A stretch of DNA of 64,000 nucleotides from Bacillus sp. J37 (lineage in GTDB: Bacteria > Bacillota > Bacilli > Bacillales > Bacillaceae), in contig NZ_JAEK01000012.1 of the NCBI RefSeq assembly GCF_000518865.1, forward strand, positions 1 to 64,000, in the 5' to 3' direction. The notes under the pieces are model-generated. The model did not search any database. It saw only the letters and a program-made list of their open reading frames with translations, and was not told where the DNA came from. The position numbers were made by a program, and so were the translations under genes. Shown piece by piece: positions 34,710 through 44,544 of this stretch (the stretch's first letter is position 1; every line of letters begins with the position of its first letter).

Positions 34710-36854
34710 TCAGTTTTTCGCACTAAATAATGTTGGTTTTTCGGTTGATGTTTGTTTTCCTTCTTCATTTGTTTGAACATTATAGGGAGCTACAGAATAT
34801 GTTGCATTCGAAAAAACGTTCGCAAATGGAATTTCATAATATCCTTTTCCTGTTACAGTTCCAACAAGTTTCTTTTCATCATTTTGTACGGATTCGTATA
34901 TTCGATATTCAACACGTTCATCTGATAAAGGTTCCCATTCCAATGTTAATGTAATCAACCCTAATGGCTTAAACGTATATTTTGCATTCACTTTTTCAAT
35001 CTCTTTCATTCTTATCGGACTTTCCAAATCTTCTACACCTTTTGGAACAGAAAAAGCTACGTTTTGGTCCCAATCAGCTTCAGTTAAGATATCCTTAAAT
35101 AATTTGGTTGGAAAAGAACTTCCGTGTTTCAAATAATGGTCTTTGTCTGTTTTATCATAGCCCATCCACAAAGCTCCAACAACATTCTCAGTGTAGCCGA
35201 CAAACCATGCGTCTTTCGCAGCCCCTTTAACACCTGAATAAGAAGTTGTACCTGTTTTACCAGCCAATTCCCCATTAAACGTACCATTTTGAGCAGTACC
35301 TTCACTTACAACATGCTGAAGCATACGTGTCATATCCCAAGCAGTTTGTGGGGAATATACTGGTTCAGGCTGAGGTTGATACGTAGCGATGACCTTACCA
35401 TCTCGATCTACTATTTCATTAATAAGGAACGCATCACTATAGTTTCCATTCGTGGTGAAAGTTCGATAGGCATTTGCCATTTGGAGTGGTGTAACACCTT
35501 CAGATAATCCGCCTAATGCAATTGCCAAACCATCATCTTTAATATCAATTCCTACTTTATGCAAGTATTTCTTGCTCTCTTTAATTCCTAGTTCTGATAA
35601 AGTCCATACAGCTGCAGCATTTTTTGAAGAAACAATGGCATCGAACATTGAAACTTCCCCCGCATATTGCTGATCAACATTTTGTGGAGAATAATCGCCA
35701 TACGATAATTTTTCATCTTTTAATAGAGAATATGGCTGAAAGAGTTTTGATTCCAGCGTTGGTGCATAAACAGCAATTGGTTTAAAGGTAGACCCGGGTT
35801 GTCTTGTTATATTCAATCGATTTAATCCCTTTGGCACATAATCACGACCACCAATAGCAGCAATGATACCACCTGATTTATTATCCATTAACACAAAGGC
35901 ACCTTGAGCGGTTTCATCAGTTCCTGGAAAATATTCAGCTTTTTGGAATAACTCATATGCTGATCGCTGGAGATTTACCTTAAGTGGCACTTTTATTGTA
36001 TACCCGCCCCTTAGTAGCTCTTCATTTGATATGGCATATTTTTCTTTTGCTTCATCAAAAACCATGTCAACATATGTTGTTAGCCATGGATTCTCCTGCT
36101 TCTTATTCACTTGAAGCTTCACTGTTTTTCCTTGAGTTCTTACAGCCTCATCATAAGAAATATAGCGTTGATCTCCCATTAAACTTAAAATCGTATCTCT
36201 TCTTTCCTTACTCTTTTCACTATTGACTATAGGAGAATAAGTGGAAGGAGCCTTTGGTATACCTGCTAGTAATGCACCCTCCTCTAACGTTAGCTCTGAA
36301 ACATCTTTATTAAAATAAAGATTCGCAGCAGCTTTGATGCCGTATGCACCATGCCCAAAATAAACCTGATTCAAATACATTTCAAGCAGCTTTGATTTGC
36401 TGTACCGTTTTTCCAGGTTCACAGCAATAATTGCTTCCTTAGTTTTTCTCAACCATGTTTTGTCATTTGTCAGGAAGATGTTTTTGGCTAATTGTTGAGT
36501 GATCGTACTGCCGCCTTCTACCTTCCCACCGGCAAGAATATCCTTGTAAAGAGCACGGCTAATTGCTTTAATATCAATGCCATGATGGTCATAAAAGCGT
36601 TGATCCTCTACAGAGATAAATGCCTGTTGAACATATTCAGGAATATCTGATATATCAACAAGTTCACGATTTTCCACATAAAGTTTTGTTATTTCATTTC
36701 CTTCTTCATCAACAAGCTTAGATGCTGTATTCATAACGAGTTTTTCTTCATCTATAACATAATTACCCATGAAAATGATAAAAAGATAGCCGAGTAGAGC
36801 GAAGATGACAATAGAGACTACTGCAATCGCTGATAAGATGAACTTTCTTTTCAT
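34710..36854 (-). CDS. pbpF: Class A penicillin-binding protein PbpF (PBP2c)
   Basis: Bifunctional cell-wall synthase. One N-terminal anchor (about 8-28) is followed by a family 51 glycosyltransferase domain with EDQRFYDHHG (Glu83), GGSTITQQLAKN and EMYLNQVYFGHGAYG. The transpeptidase domain has RQPGSTFKP (Ser355), SSKN (410-412) and AGKTGTTS (Lys533). An FN3-like C-terminal region begins at about 635. The 714-residue length equals B. subtilis PbpF as I recall it. Start at 36854 behind AAGGGGTGATG. In B. subtilis it has a sporulation role under SigF; that promoter was not identified here. Confidence 0.93.
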   Translation of the reverse strand: MKRKFILSAIAVVSIVIFALLGYLFIIFMGNYVIDEEKLVMNTASKLVDEEGNEITKLYVENRELVDISDIPEYVQQAFISVEDQRFYDHHGIDIKAISRALYKDILAGGKVEGGSTITQQLAKNIFLTNDKTWLRKTKEAIIAVNLEKRYSKSKLLEMYLNQVYFGHGAYGIKAAANLYFNKDVSELTLEEGALLAGIPKAPSTYSPIVNSEKSKERRDTILSLMGDQRYISYDEAVRTQGKTVKLQVNKKQENPWLTTYVDMVFDEAKEKYAISNEELLRGGYTIKVPLKVNLQRSAYELFQKAEYFPGTDETAQGAFVLMDNKSGGIIAAIGGRDYVPKGLNRLNITRQPGSTFKPIAVYAPTLESKLFQPYSLLKDEKLSYGDYSPQNVDQQYAGEVSMFDAIVSSKNAAAVWTLSELGIKESKKYLHKVGIDIKDDGLAIALGGLSEGVTPLQMANAYRTFTTNGNYSDAFLINEIVDRDGKVIATYQPQPEPVYSPQTAWDMTRMLQHVVSEGTAQNGTFNGELAGKTGTTSYSGVKGAAKDAWFVGYTENVVGALWMGYDKTDKDHYLKHGSSFPTKLFKDILTEADWDQNVAFSVPKGVEDLESPIRMKEIEKVNAKYTFKPLGLITLTLEWEPLSDERVEYRIYESVQNDEKKLVGTVTGKGYYEIPFANVFSNATYSVAPYNVQTNEEGKQTSTEKPTLFSAKN

Positions 36855-36959
36855 ATCATCACCCCTTTTAAGCTTAGTATTGTTAAAATTAGGTATGTAT
36901 ATGTGTTAAAAACATTACAATTGGAAAAATAATAAAGGTCATTGTTATAATGTCATTGA

Positions 36960-37511
<552 letters not shown>

Positions 37512-37529
37512 CTTCAGATGAATAAACCA

Positions 37530-37559
37530 GGGACAGTCATAAAGGACTGTCTCTTTTTA
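37530..37559 (+). terminator. Terminator of hmoB
   Basis: GGGACAGTC / GACTGTCTC hairpin followed by TTTTT. The rest of 37560-37780 holds no recognisable gene; it contains the promoter of the next gene. Confidence 0.85.
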
Positions 37560-37780
37560 GTTTAACTCGCTGTACTTTTGACAATATTTCCTTGGAAATG
37601 ACAATTTCTTTCTACATAACTTTACCCTACTTTTTCCTTGGTTACACAAATTATCTACAATTTTGACAAACAACGAGTTTATATGAAAAAAATATCTTCT
37701 CTCCTTTCTCACACCTGCCTAACATTGTTCATAAAGTGTAATAAATACCTTTTAGGCATTTGCTTAAGGAGTGATGAAAA

Positions 37781-39169
37781 ATGGGGGTAGAAATAACACT
37801 CATTCATTGGGTTTATTTATTATTTATCATCGGTATCATTGGCTTTATGTTATTTCGCCGTGATACAACGATTGTTTGTATAGTTGGCATTCTCTCTGTA
37901 GCAGCTTTCTCAACCTTATCTGTTAGTGATTCAATATCAAGTCTATTTAATAGTTTTATTTTTGCCATTACTGAATTATTGCCTACAATTCTCGTTATTT
38001 CGATTATTGTTGCAATGAGTAAAATACTAATGAAATCAGGAATTAATGAAGTGATGATTGCTCCTTTTTCCAAGATTATAAAAAATCCCACTACTGCATA
38101 TTGGACGATCGGAATCCTTATGATGATTATTTCCTTTTTCTTTTGGCCATCACCAGCTGTTGCATTAATAGGGGCAGTTTTATTACCAGTCGCAATTAGA
38201 GCCGGCCTGCCAGCTCTTGGAGTTGCCGTTGCGATTAATTTATTTGGTCATGGAATCGCATTGTCCGGGGACTTTATTATTCAAGCAGCTCCAAAACTAA
38301 CAGCAGATGCGGCAGGAATTCCTGTAGGAGACGTAGTTGGGGCGAGTGTTCCACTCGTCATTACGATGGGGCTCGTTACTACAGTTACAGCATTTTTCTT
38401 ATTGAAAAGAGATATGAAATTAGGTAAGTCTTTCCCGACCGTTTCTACAGAAACAGCAAACGAAGAAGCAGATCATAGTCTTTTATCCTCTTCAACAAAA
38501 AGGTTATTGGCTATTCTCATCCCATTGATCTTTTTAATAGATGTTTTGTTAATGATTACATTGAACTTACAAGGCGGTGATGCAACAGCTTTAATAGGTG
38601 GAACAGCACTTCTTATCTTAATTTTAACCACTTGCTTAACCCATAAGAAAAAGGGTTTAGAAGAATCTACTAATTATTTAGTTCAAGGTTTTCAATTCGG
38701 ATTTAAAGTGTTCGGTCCTGTTATCCCTATTGCAGCCTTCTTCTATCTAGGTGATGCAGGTTTTTACACAATCATAGGAGAATTTCTTCCAAAAAGCTCG
38801 GAAGGAATTGTTAATGACCTCGGTGTTGCGTTGGCAACCATAGTCCCTCTAACCCCTGAAGTTGGAGCCATTACATTAACAGGTGTTGGTATTTTAACCG
38901 GGTTGGATGGTTCAGGCTTTTCAGGTATCTCTTTAGCAGGATCCATCGCCCAGTTGTTTTCAGCAGCAATTGGCGTAAGTACTGCTACTTTAACTGCATT
39001 AGGTCAGGTAACAGCTATATGGGTTGGCGGAGGTACGATTATCCCTTGGGCACTCATACCTGCTGCCGCGATCTGTGGGGTCGATCCTTTTGAGCTGGCC
39101 AGGAGGAACTTGCTTCCAGTAGCCATTGGACTGATTATCACAACCATTGTTGCTATGTTTCTTCTATAG
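37781..39169 (+). CDS. yhfA: Multi-pass membrane transporter, probable YhfA
   Basis: A 462-residue membrane protein with about ten to twelve hydrophobic helices and paired re-entrant-like segments (FFWPSPAVALIGAVLLPVAIRAGLPALGVAVAINLFGHGIALSGD and LTPEVGAITLTGVGILTGLDGSGFSGISLAGS). This layout resembles the ion transporter superfamily of dicarboxylate, Na+ or anion carriers. Length and position suggest the YhfA protein of B. subtilis; the substrate is unknown. AAGGAG precedes the ATG. Single gene. Confidence 0.65.
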   Translation: MGVEITLIHWVYLLFIIGIIGFMLFRRDTTIVCIVGILSVAAFSTLSVSDSISSLFNSFIFAITELLPTILVISIIVAMSKILMKSGINEVMIAPFSKIIKNPTTAYWTIGILMMIISFFFWPSPAVALIGAVLLPVAIRAGLPALGVAVAINLFGHGIALSGDFIIQAAPKLTADAAGIPVGDVVGASVPLVITMGLVTTVTAFFLLKRDMKLGKSFPTVSTETANEEADHSLLSSSTKRLLAILIPLIFLIDVLLMITLNLQGGDATALIGGTALLILILTTCLTHKKKGLEESTNYLVQGFQFGFKVFGPVIPIAAFFYLGDAGFYTIIGEFLPKSSEGIVNDLGVALATIVPLTPEVGAITLTGVGILTGLDGSGFSGISLAGSIAQLFSAAIGVSTATLTALGQVTAIWVGGGTIIPWALIPAAAICGVDPFELARRNLLPVAIGLIITTIVAMFLL

Positions 39170-39298
39170 TAATTTTCAAAAAGGATGTCCCGGGAATTCC
39201 GTGCCATCCCTTTTTATAATTTTTTTCCTGATGTTAACAATCTTTCCTGTGATTTGTCTGTCATTTCAACTAAAATACTAGTGAGGGGAGGAATTTTT

Positions 39299-40327
39299 TT
39301 GAAACATCAGATTATTGTTGTAGGTTGTGGCAGCATGGCTAATACATGGATTGACTATGTCTTACAAAGGGATTCTGCAGAAATCGTTGCATTTGTTGAT
39401 GTTCATCTTGAAACAGCATCAGCAATGGCAGCGAGTAAACACTTACAGGTACCTGTTTATTCAGATTTAGGAGAAGCTCTAGCTGCTCATCAACATGTTA
39501 ACCTTGTCTTTGACGTCACCATTCCAGCGGCTCATAAGCAAATTGTATCAACTGCCTTACAAGCAAACTGCCATGTTTTCGGAGAAAAGCCAATGGCAGA
39601 ATCAATGAAGGATGCACGTGAATTATTGGACATATCCCGTGATACAGGATTTACTTACACAGTTATGCAAAACAGACGATATAACAAACAAATCCGTGCG
39701 TTACGCTCAATCCTTGCTAATAATGAAATTGGTCACATTAACTCTATTCACGCTGATTTTTTCCTTGGACCTCATTTTGGAGGATTTCGTGAAGCGATGG
39801 ATAGTCCACTGATTCTTGATATGGCGATACATACATTTGATCAAGCGAGATATGTAACAAATACAGATCCTGTGTCTGTTTATTGTCATGAATACAATCC
39901 ATCAAGCTCCTGGTACGAAGGTAATGCGTCGGCTTCCTGTATCTTTGAAATGAGCAATGGAGTGGTATTTACATACCAGGGATCATGGAGTGCTGAAGGA
40001 TTAAATACATCCTGGGAATCGGACTGGCGTGTCATCGGCAGTAAAGGAACAGCAAAATGGGATGGGTTTCACCTTCCTTTTTATGAAGTTGTTGACGAAA
40101 CGAAGCCAACTGAATTTTTACGTTCAGTTATTCGAAAAGAGGCGAAGGATACTTATTCCGGTCATGAAGGACATTGGGGCTGCTTAGACGAAATGTTTTC
40201 AGCGTTAGAACAAAACCGGAAAGCTGAAACAGATTGTGAAGACAATATTAAAAGTATGGCAATGGTATTTGCTGCAATCGAAAGCGCGCGGACAGGTAAG
40301 AAGGTTTTCATTGAGGATATTTGTTAG
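39299..40327 (+). CDS. Gfo/Idh/MocA family oxidoreductase
   Basis: An NAD(P)-dependent sugar or inositol-type dehydrogenase of 342 residues. The Rossmann motif VVGCGSMANTW is at 6-16, the EKPMAES motif with the catalytic lysine is near 95 and the second domain contains DMAIHTFDQARY. I use the TTG at 39299 because AGGGGAGGAA lies just upstream; the longer open frame reads through the preceding gap. There is no sugar transporter beside it and the substrate cannot be told. Confidence 0.85.
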   Translation: MKHQIIVVGCGSMANTWIDYVLQRDSAEIVAFVDVHLETASAMAASKHLQVPVYSDLGEALAAHQHVNLVFDVTIPAAHKQIVSTALQANCHVFGEKPMAESMKDARELLDISRDTGFTYTVMQNRRYNKQIRALRSILANNEIGHINSIHADFFLGPHFGGFREAMDSPLILDMAIHTFDQARYVTNTDPVSVYCHEYNPSSSWYEGNASASCIFEMSNGVVFTYQGSWSAEGLNTSWESDWRVIGSKGTAKWDGFHLPFYEVVDETKPTEFLRSVIRKEAKDTYSGHEGHWGCLDEMFSALEQNRKAETDCEDNIKSMAMVFAAIESARTGKKVFIEDIC

Positions 40328-40340
40328 CGCTAACATCAAT

Positions 40341-40378
40341 AGAAAGAAAAGGTATCCACCTTTTCTTTCTTACTTTTT
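40341..40378. terminator. Bidirectional terminator between oxidoreductase genes
   Basis: AGAAAGAAAAGG / CCTTTTCTTTCT, 12 bp perfect with a six-base loop, between convergent genes; T-run on the plus strand. Confidence 0.85.
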
Positions 40379-40389
40379 TAAAACACACT

Positions 40390-41373
40390 TTATCTTTTAA
40401 ATTTTTCAAGGAATCGAGTAGGATATTCACTTGGAAGCTTACTTATTTCATCTAATTGATTCCATTGCTCTTCTGTTAACTCCCAACCGATACTTCCCAT
40501 ATTCTCCTCAAATTGCTCTAAGCTGCTCGCTCCAAAAATCGGAGAAGTAATTTCTTCTTTTTGAAGTAGCCATCTTAACGCAACCTGTGCAGGGGTTTTA
40601 TCTAATGAATGAGCAATTCCCTGTACCGCTTCTAGAATGGCAAAGTTCTTCTCGTTTGCGCGGTTTTCCCAACTTGATTCCCCAACTCCGTTCGAAAGCC
40701 TGCCGCTATTCGGAGATTCTCCTTTTCTATATTTACCTGTGAGGAAACCACCACCAATTGGTGCCCATGGAATGATTCCTACATTTTCTTCTTTACATAA
40801 TGGAAGGATTTCACGATCCATTTCACGATTAATTAAACTGTACTGTGGCTGAATCGAAATAAATCTCACCATATTTTGAAAATCGCTATAAGATAATGCT
40901 TTCATCATTTGCCATGCTAAAAAGTTTGAACATCCTATGTATCTTACTTTTCCGGAACTTACAAGATCGTCTAAAGTTCGTATTGTTTCCTCAATCGGGG
41001 TTAAATGGTCCCATACATGGAGTTGATAAAGATCAAGATAATCTGTATTTAGACGTTTTAAGCTCTGGTCAATCCCTTCCATGATGCGACGACGTGAATA
41101 TCCAAAATCATTCGGATGCGGTCCCACTCTCATTCTTACCTTTGTTGCTAGGACAACTTCTGAACGACGCTCTTTAATGGCTTTCCCAACAATTTTTTCG
41201 GACTCTCCCCCAACATACACGTCTGCCGTATCAATAAAATTCCCGCCTTGATCAAGAAAACGATGAATCATGTTAATAGAGTCTTCTTCATTTACTTCTT
41301 TTCCAAAGGTCATCGCCCCTAAGCATAGCTCAGAAACTAGCAAACCACTTTTCCCTAATGTTTTGTATTGCAT
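40390..41373 (-). CDS. Aldo/keto reductase
   Basis: A 327-residue (beta/alpha)8 reductase. The catalytic residues are visible as Asp and Tyr in NFIDTADVYVGGESE, Lys in VVLATKVRM and His in LYQLHVWDHLTPIEE. Cofactor-binding residues are in GASSLEQFEENMGSI. This is close to the YakC/Tas/YhdN group of general stress or detoxifying reductases. GGAGAGG precedes the ATG. Single gene with no informative neighbours. Confidence 0.88.
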   Translation of the reverse strand: MQYKTLGKSGLLVSELCLGAMTFGKEVNEEDSINMIHRFLDQGGNFIDTADVYVGGESEKIVGKAIKERRSEVVLATKVRMRVGPHPNDFGYSRRRIMEGIDQSLKRLNTDYLDLYQLHVWDHLTPIEETIRTLDDLVSSGKVRYIGCSNFLAWQMMKALSYSDFQNMVRFISIQPQYSLINREMDREILPLCKEENVGIIPWAPIGGGFLTGKYRKGESPNSGRLSNGVGESSWENRANEKNFAILEAVQGIAHSLDKTPAQVALRWLLQKEEITSPIFGASSLEQFEENMGSIGWELTEEQWNQLDEISKLPSEYPTRFLEKFKR

Positions 41374-41470
41374 TTTTTTCCTCTCCTAACCTTTTCATTT
41401 GCTCTATTTTTTATATTCGTGGTTTAACGATTTATTCCTTTAAATAATTAAGGTAATGAAGATATTAAGG

Positions 41471-41492
41471 AAAGCCGCTGGAGCTAGACACC
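41471..41492. repeat. Short remnant of intergenic repeat family B
   Basis: GCCGCTGGAGCTAGACACC repeats the end of the element at 34495-34663 (GGAGCTAGACACC). Probably a truncated copy. Confidence 0.45.
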
Positions 41493-41520
41493 TTTTTTAC
41501 TTTCCTACCTATGAAAAAAA

Positions 41521-41545
41521 CCAACTCAAATGAGCTGGCTTATTC
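41521..41545 (-). terminator. Terminator of the GntR-ABC operon
   Basis: CCAGCTCA / TGAGTTGG arms followed by seven T on the minus strand; overlaps the last stop codon of the operon. Confidence 0.85.
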
Positions 41546-42265
41546 CTTAACATATTGAACATAATCAAATTCATCAATGATTTTCATATTCTTAGGAATA
41601 CGAAGAAACAGCACATGCTCACCCCATACATGATGCGAATCACTAAACAACTCCACCCCTTGTTCACTTGTAAACTGGGAGATTGTAAATTCTTTATCAA
41701 ACATTCCGATCTTTATATCTTTTCCCCCTCCGTTCATCACTCTTAATATTTCTTTTTCAATCGAAACAGAGAGTGGATCAAATTCTTCGGTTAGGTCAAG
41801 ATTTTCGATAATTGTTTTTGTGTGATATTCAATGAACTCTATTTCATTGTCACTTTCTTCTTTCCGTTCAACAAGGATAGTGAGGGGCCCATATGTTTCT
41901 TCTACAGATAGTTCAAGTTGATTCCCTTCATATGGAATGGTTGACTGATGATGGATCTCAACACCTTCAATTGTTTTCTCCCTAATGTTTTCCCGATCAT
42001 ATGCAGCCTTTACTAACGCTGCTCCTGCGATCTCTGCCTCATCTCTTTCTGTTTCCGAAACATTTTTATATACTAATGATTCACCCACAGGCATGAAATA
42101 ACTGGAGATCAGTGCCAGCAACAAGACAGCTCCGTAAACGACTAATATCCATTTCAATTTTAGCTTTTGCAGAAAAGCAATTCGTCCAATATTCTTTGAA
42201 AATAAATATATTAGGGCTATGATGATTAAAAGCAGTACAAACGGTAAAATTGTAGCCACAATCAT
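41540..42265 (-). CDS. Hypothetical membrane-anchored protein of the GntR-ABC operon
   Basis: A 241-residue protein with two N-terminal helices (about 4-24 and 40-60) and an extracytoplasmic domain of about 175 residues with no motif that I recognise. Its start overlaps the permease gene by four bases (ATGA), so it is coupled to the ABC transporter. It could be an accessory or sensing subunit, as in YtrABCDEF-type operons. Function unknown. Confidence 0.72.
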   Translation of the reverse strand: MIVATILPFVLLLIIIALIYLFSKNIGRIAFLQKLKLKWILVVYGAVLLLALISSYFMPVGESLVYKNVSETERDEAEIAGAALVKAAYDRENIREKTIEGVEIHHQSTIPYEGNQLELSVEETYGPLTILVERKEESDNEIEFIEYHTKTIIENLDLTEEFDPLSVSIEKEILRVMNGGGKDIKIGMFDKEFTISQFTSEQGVELFSDSHHVWGEHVLFLRIPKNMKIIDEFDYVQYVKE

Positions 42266-43008
42266 TGTCTCACCTCCAGCTTGTTTGTAAGAATACTAGA
42301 AAGGAAAAATAATAAACCCGTTGTGACTAGTATCTTGACCACAAAGAGAAATAGAGCTGTTTCCTTTACATAAAAGGTAAATACCTCAACAACCATTTTC
42401 GGTTCTTGGCCTGTGTTGGTTCCAATGATCATATAGCCAATTATGAATGTCGGAAGTATAACACCAAACCAACGATTTAGCTTGACAAGCATCCCAACAA
42501 AATAACCTAATGATGCGAGTAAAAATACGTAGAAAATGGTTACGATCACACTCAAAGGCAGCTCTTGAAGGGGTACTGCACTTCCCATTACATATCCATC
42601 TCTTAAAAATACATTCATGATTACCTTAAACAATTGCCCAGATAAAACAGCAGTTATTCCTCCAATAACAGACACAAAAAGTAAAAAGGCGACATTTGAT
42701 AAATGACTACTTAACCTGTTTGAGACGAATGTAAAATCATCATTACGATAGGCTTTAGTTGTCATAATAATCGCTGTAATAAAACTCCAGATTAACGTAA
42801 AAACAATGCTGATATCACCTGTATAATAGTTAATATCTATTGAAAATCCGTTATAGCTAGATCCCATCATTCTACTTCCGTTTGTTGATAACAATAGACT
42901 AATGACCTGAACAACGAGTAAAGAACTGAAAACACTCATATATGCTTTCACTTTATACTTAAATTGTTTCCTCACAATCTCTGAAAGCTTAGCTTCTGTT
43001 AAAGACAT
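42262..43008 (-). CDS. ABC transporter permease, GntR-linked
   Basis: A 248-residue ABC-2-like membrane subunit with six hydrophobic segments (about 25-45, 65-85, 105-125, 150-175, 180-200, 220-240). The start is set near 43008 by GGGGGAATTG and overlaps the end of the ATPase gene by about 20 bases. It works with the ATPase upstream. The substrate is unknown; export of a lipid or antimicrobial would fit YtrA-type systems. Confidence 0.78.
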   Translation of the reverse strand: MSLTEAKLSEIVRKQFKYKVKAYMSVFSSLLVVQVISLLLSTNGSRMMGSSYNGFSIDINYYTGDISIVFTLIWSFITAIIMTTKAYRNDDFTFVSNRLSSHLSNVAFLLFVSVIGGITAVLSGQLFKVIMNVFLRDGYVMGSAVPLQELPLSVIVTIFYVFLLASLGYFVGMLVKLNRWFGVILPTFIIGYMIIGTNTGQEPKMVVEVFTFYVKETALFLFVVKILVTTGLLFFLSSILTNKLEVRQ

Positions 43009-43891
43009 CATCAATTCCCCCAATCGTTTTATTTGTTAAATACGTACACACATCATCGGCTGAGATTGGTGAAATATGAACGCCCATTGAAGAAGCTTGC
43101 TGTATTTCCCGGTTTGTAAGGTCATTTTTAATACCTAGTTGCAAATGGTCTTGGCCTAGACCTTTTTCATACAGGATTTCTTTGTTTCCGGCGAGTTCTC
43201 TTACACCTTTGTCAGACCCTTGCAAATAAACTCCATATTCTTTAAGTTCTTCAATTGATAAATGGAGACATTTTTCTCCATCTTTTAGTAACAGGACATC
43301 CTCAAGTAAATCTTCTATTTCATTTAACAAGTGACTGGAAAGAATAATCGTTCTTGGGTAAGCCAGATAATCTTTTAATAATGCACGATAAAAATCCTTT
43401 CTCACCGATGCATCCATACCTGTTGTCGGCTCATCAAATATGGTTAATGGGCATCGGGCAGATAAGCCTATAATCATGTTAAACGTACTTTTCATTCCTT
43501 TAGAGAGCTGCTGATAATGCAAAGAAGGATGAAAGGAAAAATAATCAAATAGTTTCCCTGCTAATAGTTGATCCCAATTGACGTAAAACGAAGCTGCTGA
43601 TTGAAGAATATCCTGGAGGGTTAACCTGTTGGGAAAATTCATTTGATCATCTATATATATTCTATTTGCTGACACAGTTAGTGAATTAAACGGATTCTTT
43701 GAGAACACCTTAATATCACCTTCTGTTTGATGGATAAAGCCGGCGATCAGTTTTAGAAGTGTTGTTTTTCCGGCCCCGTTCCTTCCAATAAGACCTGTAA
43801 TCGTATTTTCTTTTATCACAAATGAAACTTCATCTAAGGCCTTCTTCTTTCCATAGTTTTTCGAAAGTCCATTACATTCAATAACACTCAT
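42989..43891 (-). CDS. ABC transporter ATP-binding protein, GntR-linked
   Basis: A 300-residue ATPase with Walker A GRNGAGKTTLLKL, a variant signature LSKGMKSTFNM and Walker B PLTIFDEPTTGMD, followed by the H-loop SSHLLNEIEDLL. The C-terminal extension of about 80 residues is typical of YtrB/BcrA-like subunits. Its ATG overlaps the GntR stop codon by four bases. Expression should follow the GntR repressor. Confidence 0.87.
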   Translation of the reverse strand: MSVIECNGLSKNYGKKKALDEVSFVIKENTITGLIGRNGAGKTTLLKLIAGFIHQTEGDIKVFSKNPFNSLTVSANRIYIDDQMNFPNRLTLQDILQSAASFYVNWDQLLAGKLFDYFSFHPSLHYQQLSKGMKSTFNMIIGLSARCPLTIFDEPTTGMDASVRKDFYRALLKDYLAYPRTIILSSHLLNEIEDLLEDVLLLKDGEKCLHLSIEELKEYGVYLQGSDKGVRELAGNKEILYEKGLGQDHLQLGIKNDLTNREIQQASSMGVHISPISADDVCTYLTNKTIGGIDDVFNRS

Positions 43892-44274
43892 GATGTACCC
43901 CCTTTACGATGTTTATTTTCTTCTATCACCATAGCAATTAATTCCGCTTCTTCTACATGAAGTTGTTCTGCCTCTATAACCAGATCATGAACTAACCGTT
44001 TTAATGTTTGATTTTTTCTTTTCGTTAGAATAATCTCATTCGCTTTTTCCGAAACAAACATCCCTAACCCTCTCTTTTTATACAAAATGGCTTCATCAGC
44101 TAATATGTTTAACCCCTTGGCGGCTGTTGCAGGATTAATGTTGAACATGTCTGCAAGCTGGTATTGAGAATAGATTTTTTCATCCTGCTTATGGTGCCCT
44201 TTTAAAATCTCCGTCTCAAGCCACTCCGCGATTTGGATATATATCGGCTTAGTATGATCCCAATCCATTATCAA
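43888..44274 (-). CDS. GntR family regulator, YtrA subfamily
   Basis: A short 128-residue GntR repressor: winged helix (PIYIQIAEWLETEILKGHHKQDEKIYSQYQLADMFNINPATAAKGLNILADEAILYKKRGLGMFV) plus a short dimerisation tail, the YtrA layout without a large effector domain. It heads a four-gene operon with an ABC transporter. Such regulators are typically induced by cell-envelope antibiotics. A perfect inverted repeat lies just upstream. Confidence 0.88.
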   Translation of the reverse strand: MIMDWDHTKPIYIQIAEWLETEILKGHHKQDEKIYSQYQLADMFNINPATAAKGLNILADEAILYKKRGLGMFVSEKANEIILTKRKNQTLKRLVHDLVIEAEQLHVEEAELIAMVIEENKHRKGGTS

Positions 44275-44292
44275 ACAAAGCCCCCTTCCCTA

Positions 44293-44314
44293 GTGCATTA
44301 CTGATGTAATGTAC
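44293..44314. promoter_or_regulatory. Operator of the YtrA-type regulator
   Basis: GTGCATTAC-TGAT-GTAATGTAC is an inverted repeat with eight of nine base pairs matched, 19 bases before the regulator start and next to its ribosome binding site. The position fits autoregulation. Confidence 0.6.
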
Positions 44315-44482
44315 TATATCATAATTACCAGTTATTTGCAATGGCCCATTGACTTCATGAGAGACATTTCTATATGCTTAGCTTGTTTACTTTGTCTTTC
44401 ATCCCACTTATGAAAACAATTCCTCTCCTCCCTACCTTTACAAATAACTAAAAAAAGCTTCCCCTTTTTCAGAACAACAAAA

Positions 44483-44510
44483 AACAGCCCCCAATCCAGC
44501 AAGGGCTGTT
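44483..44510 (-). terminator. Terminator of the PAP2 gene
   Basis: AACAGCCC / GGGCTGTT arms followed by TTTTTT on the minus strand. The rest of 44315-44480 contains the degenerate ATGA-type repeats described in the findings and no gene. Confidence 0.8.
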
Positions 44511-44544
44511 AATCAAAAGTATTTAGTTTTCACTGCCTAAACTT

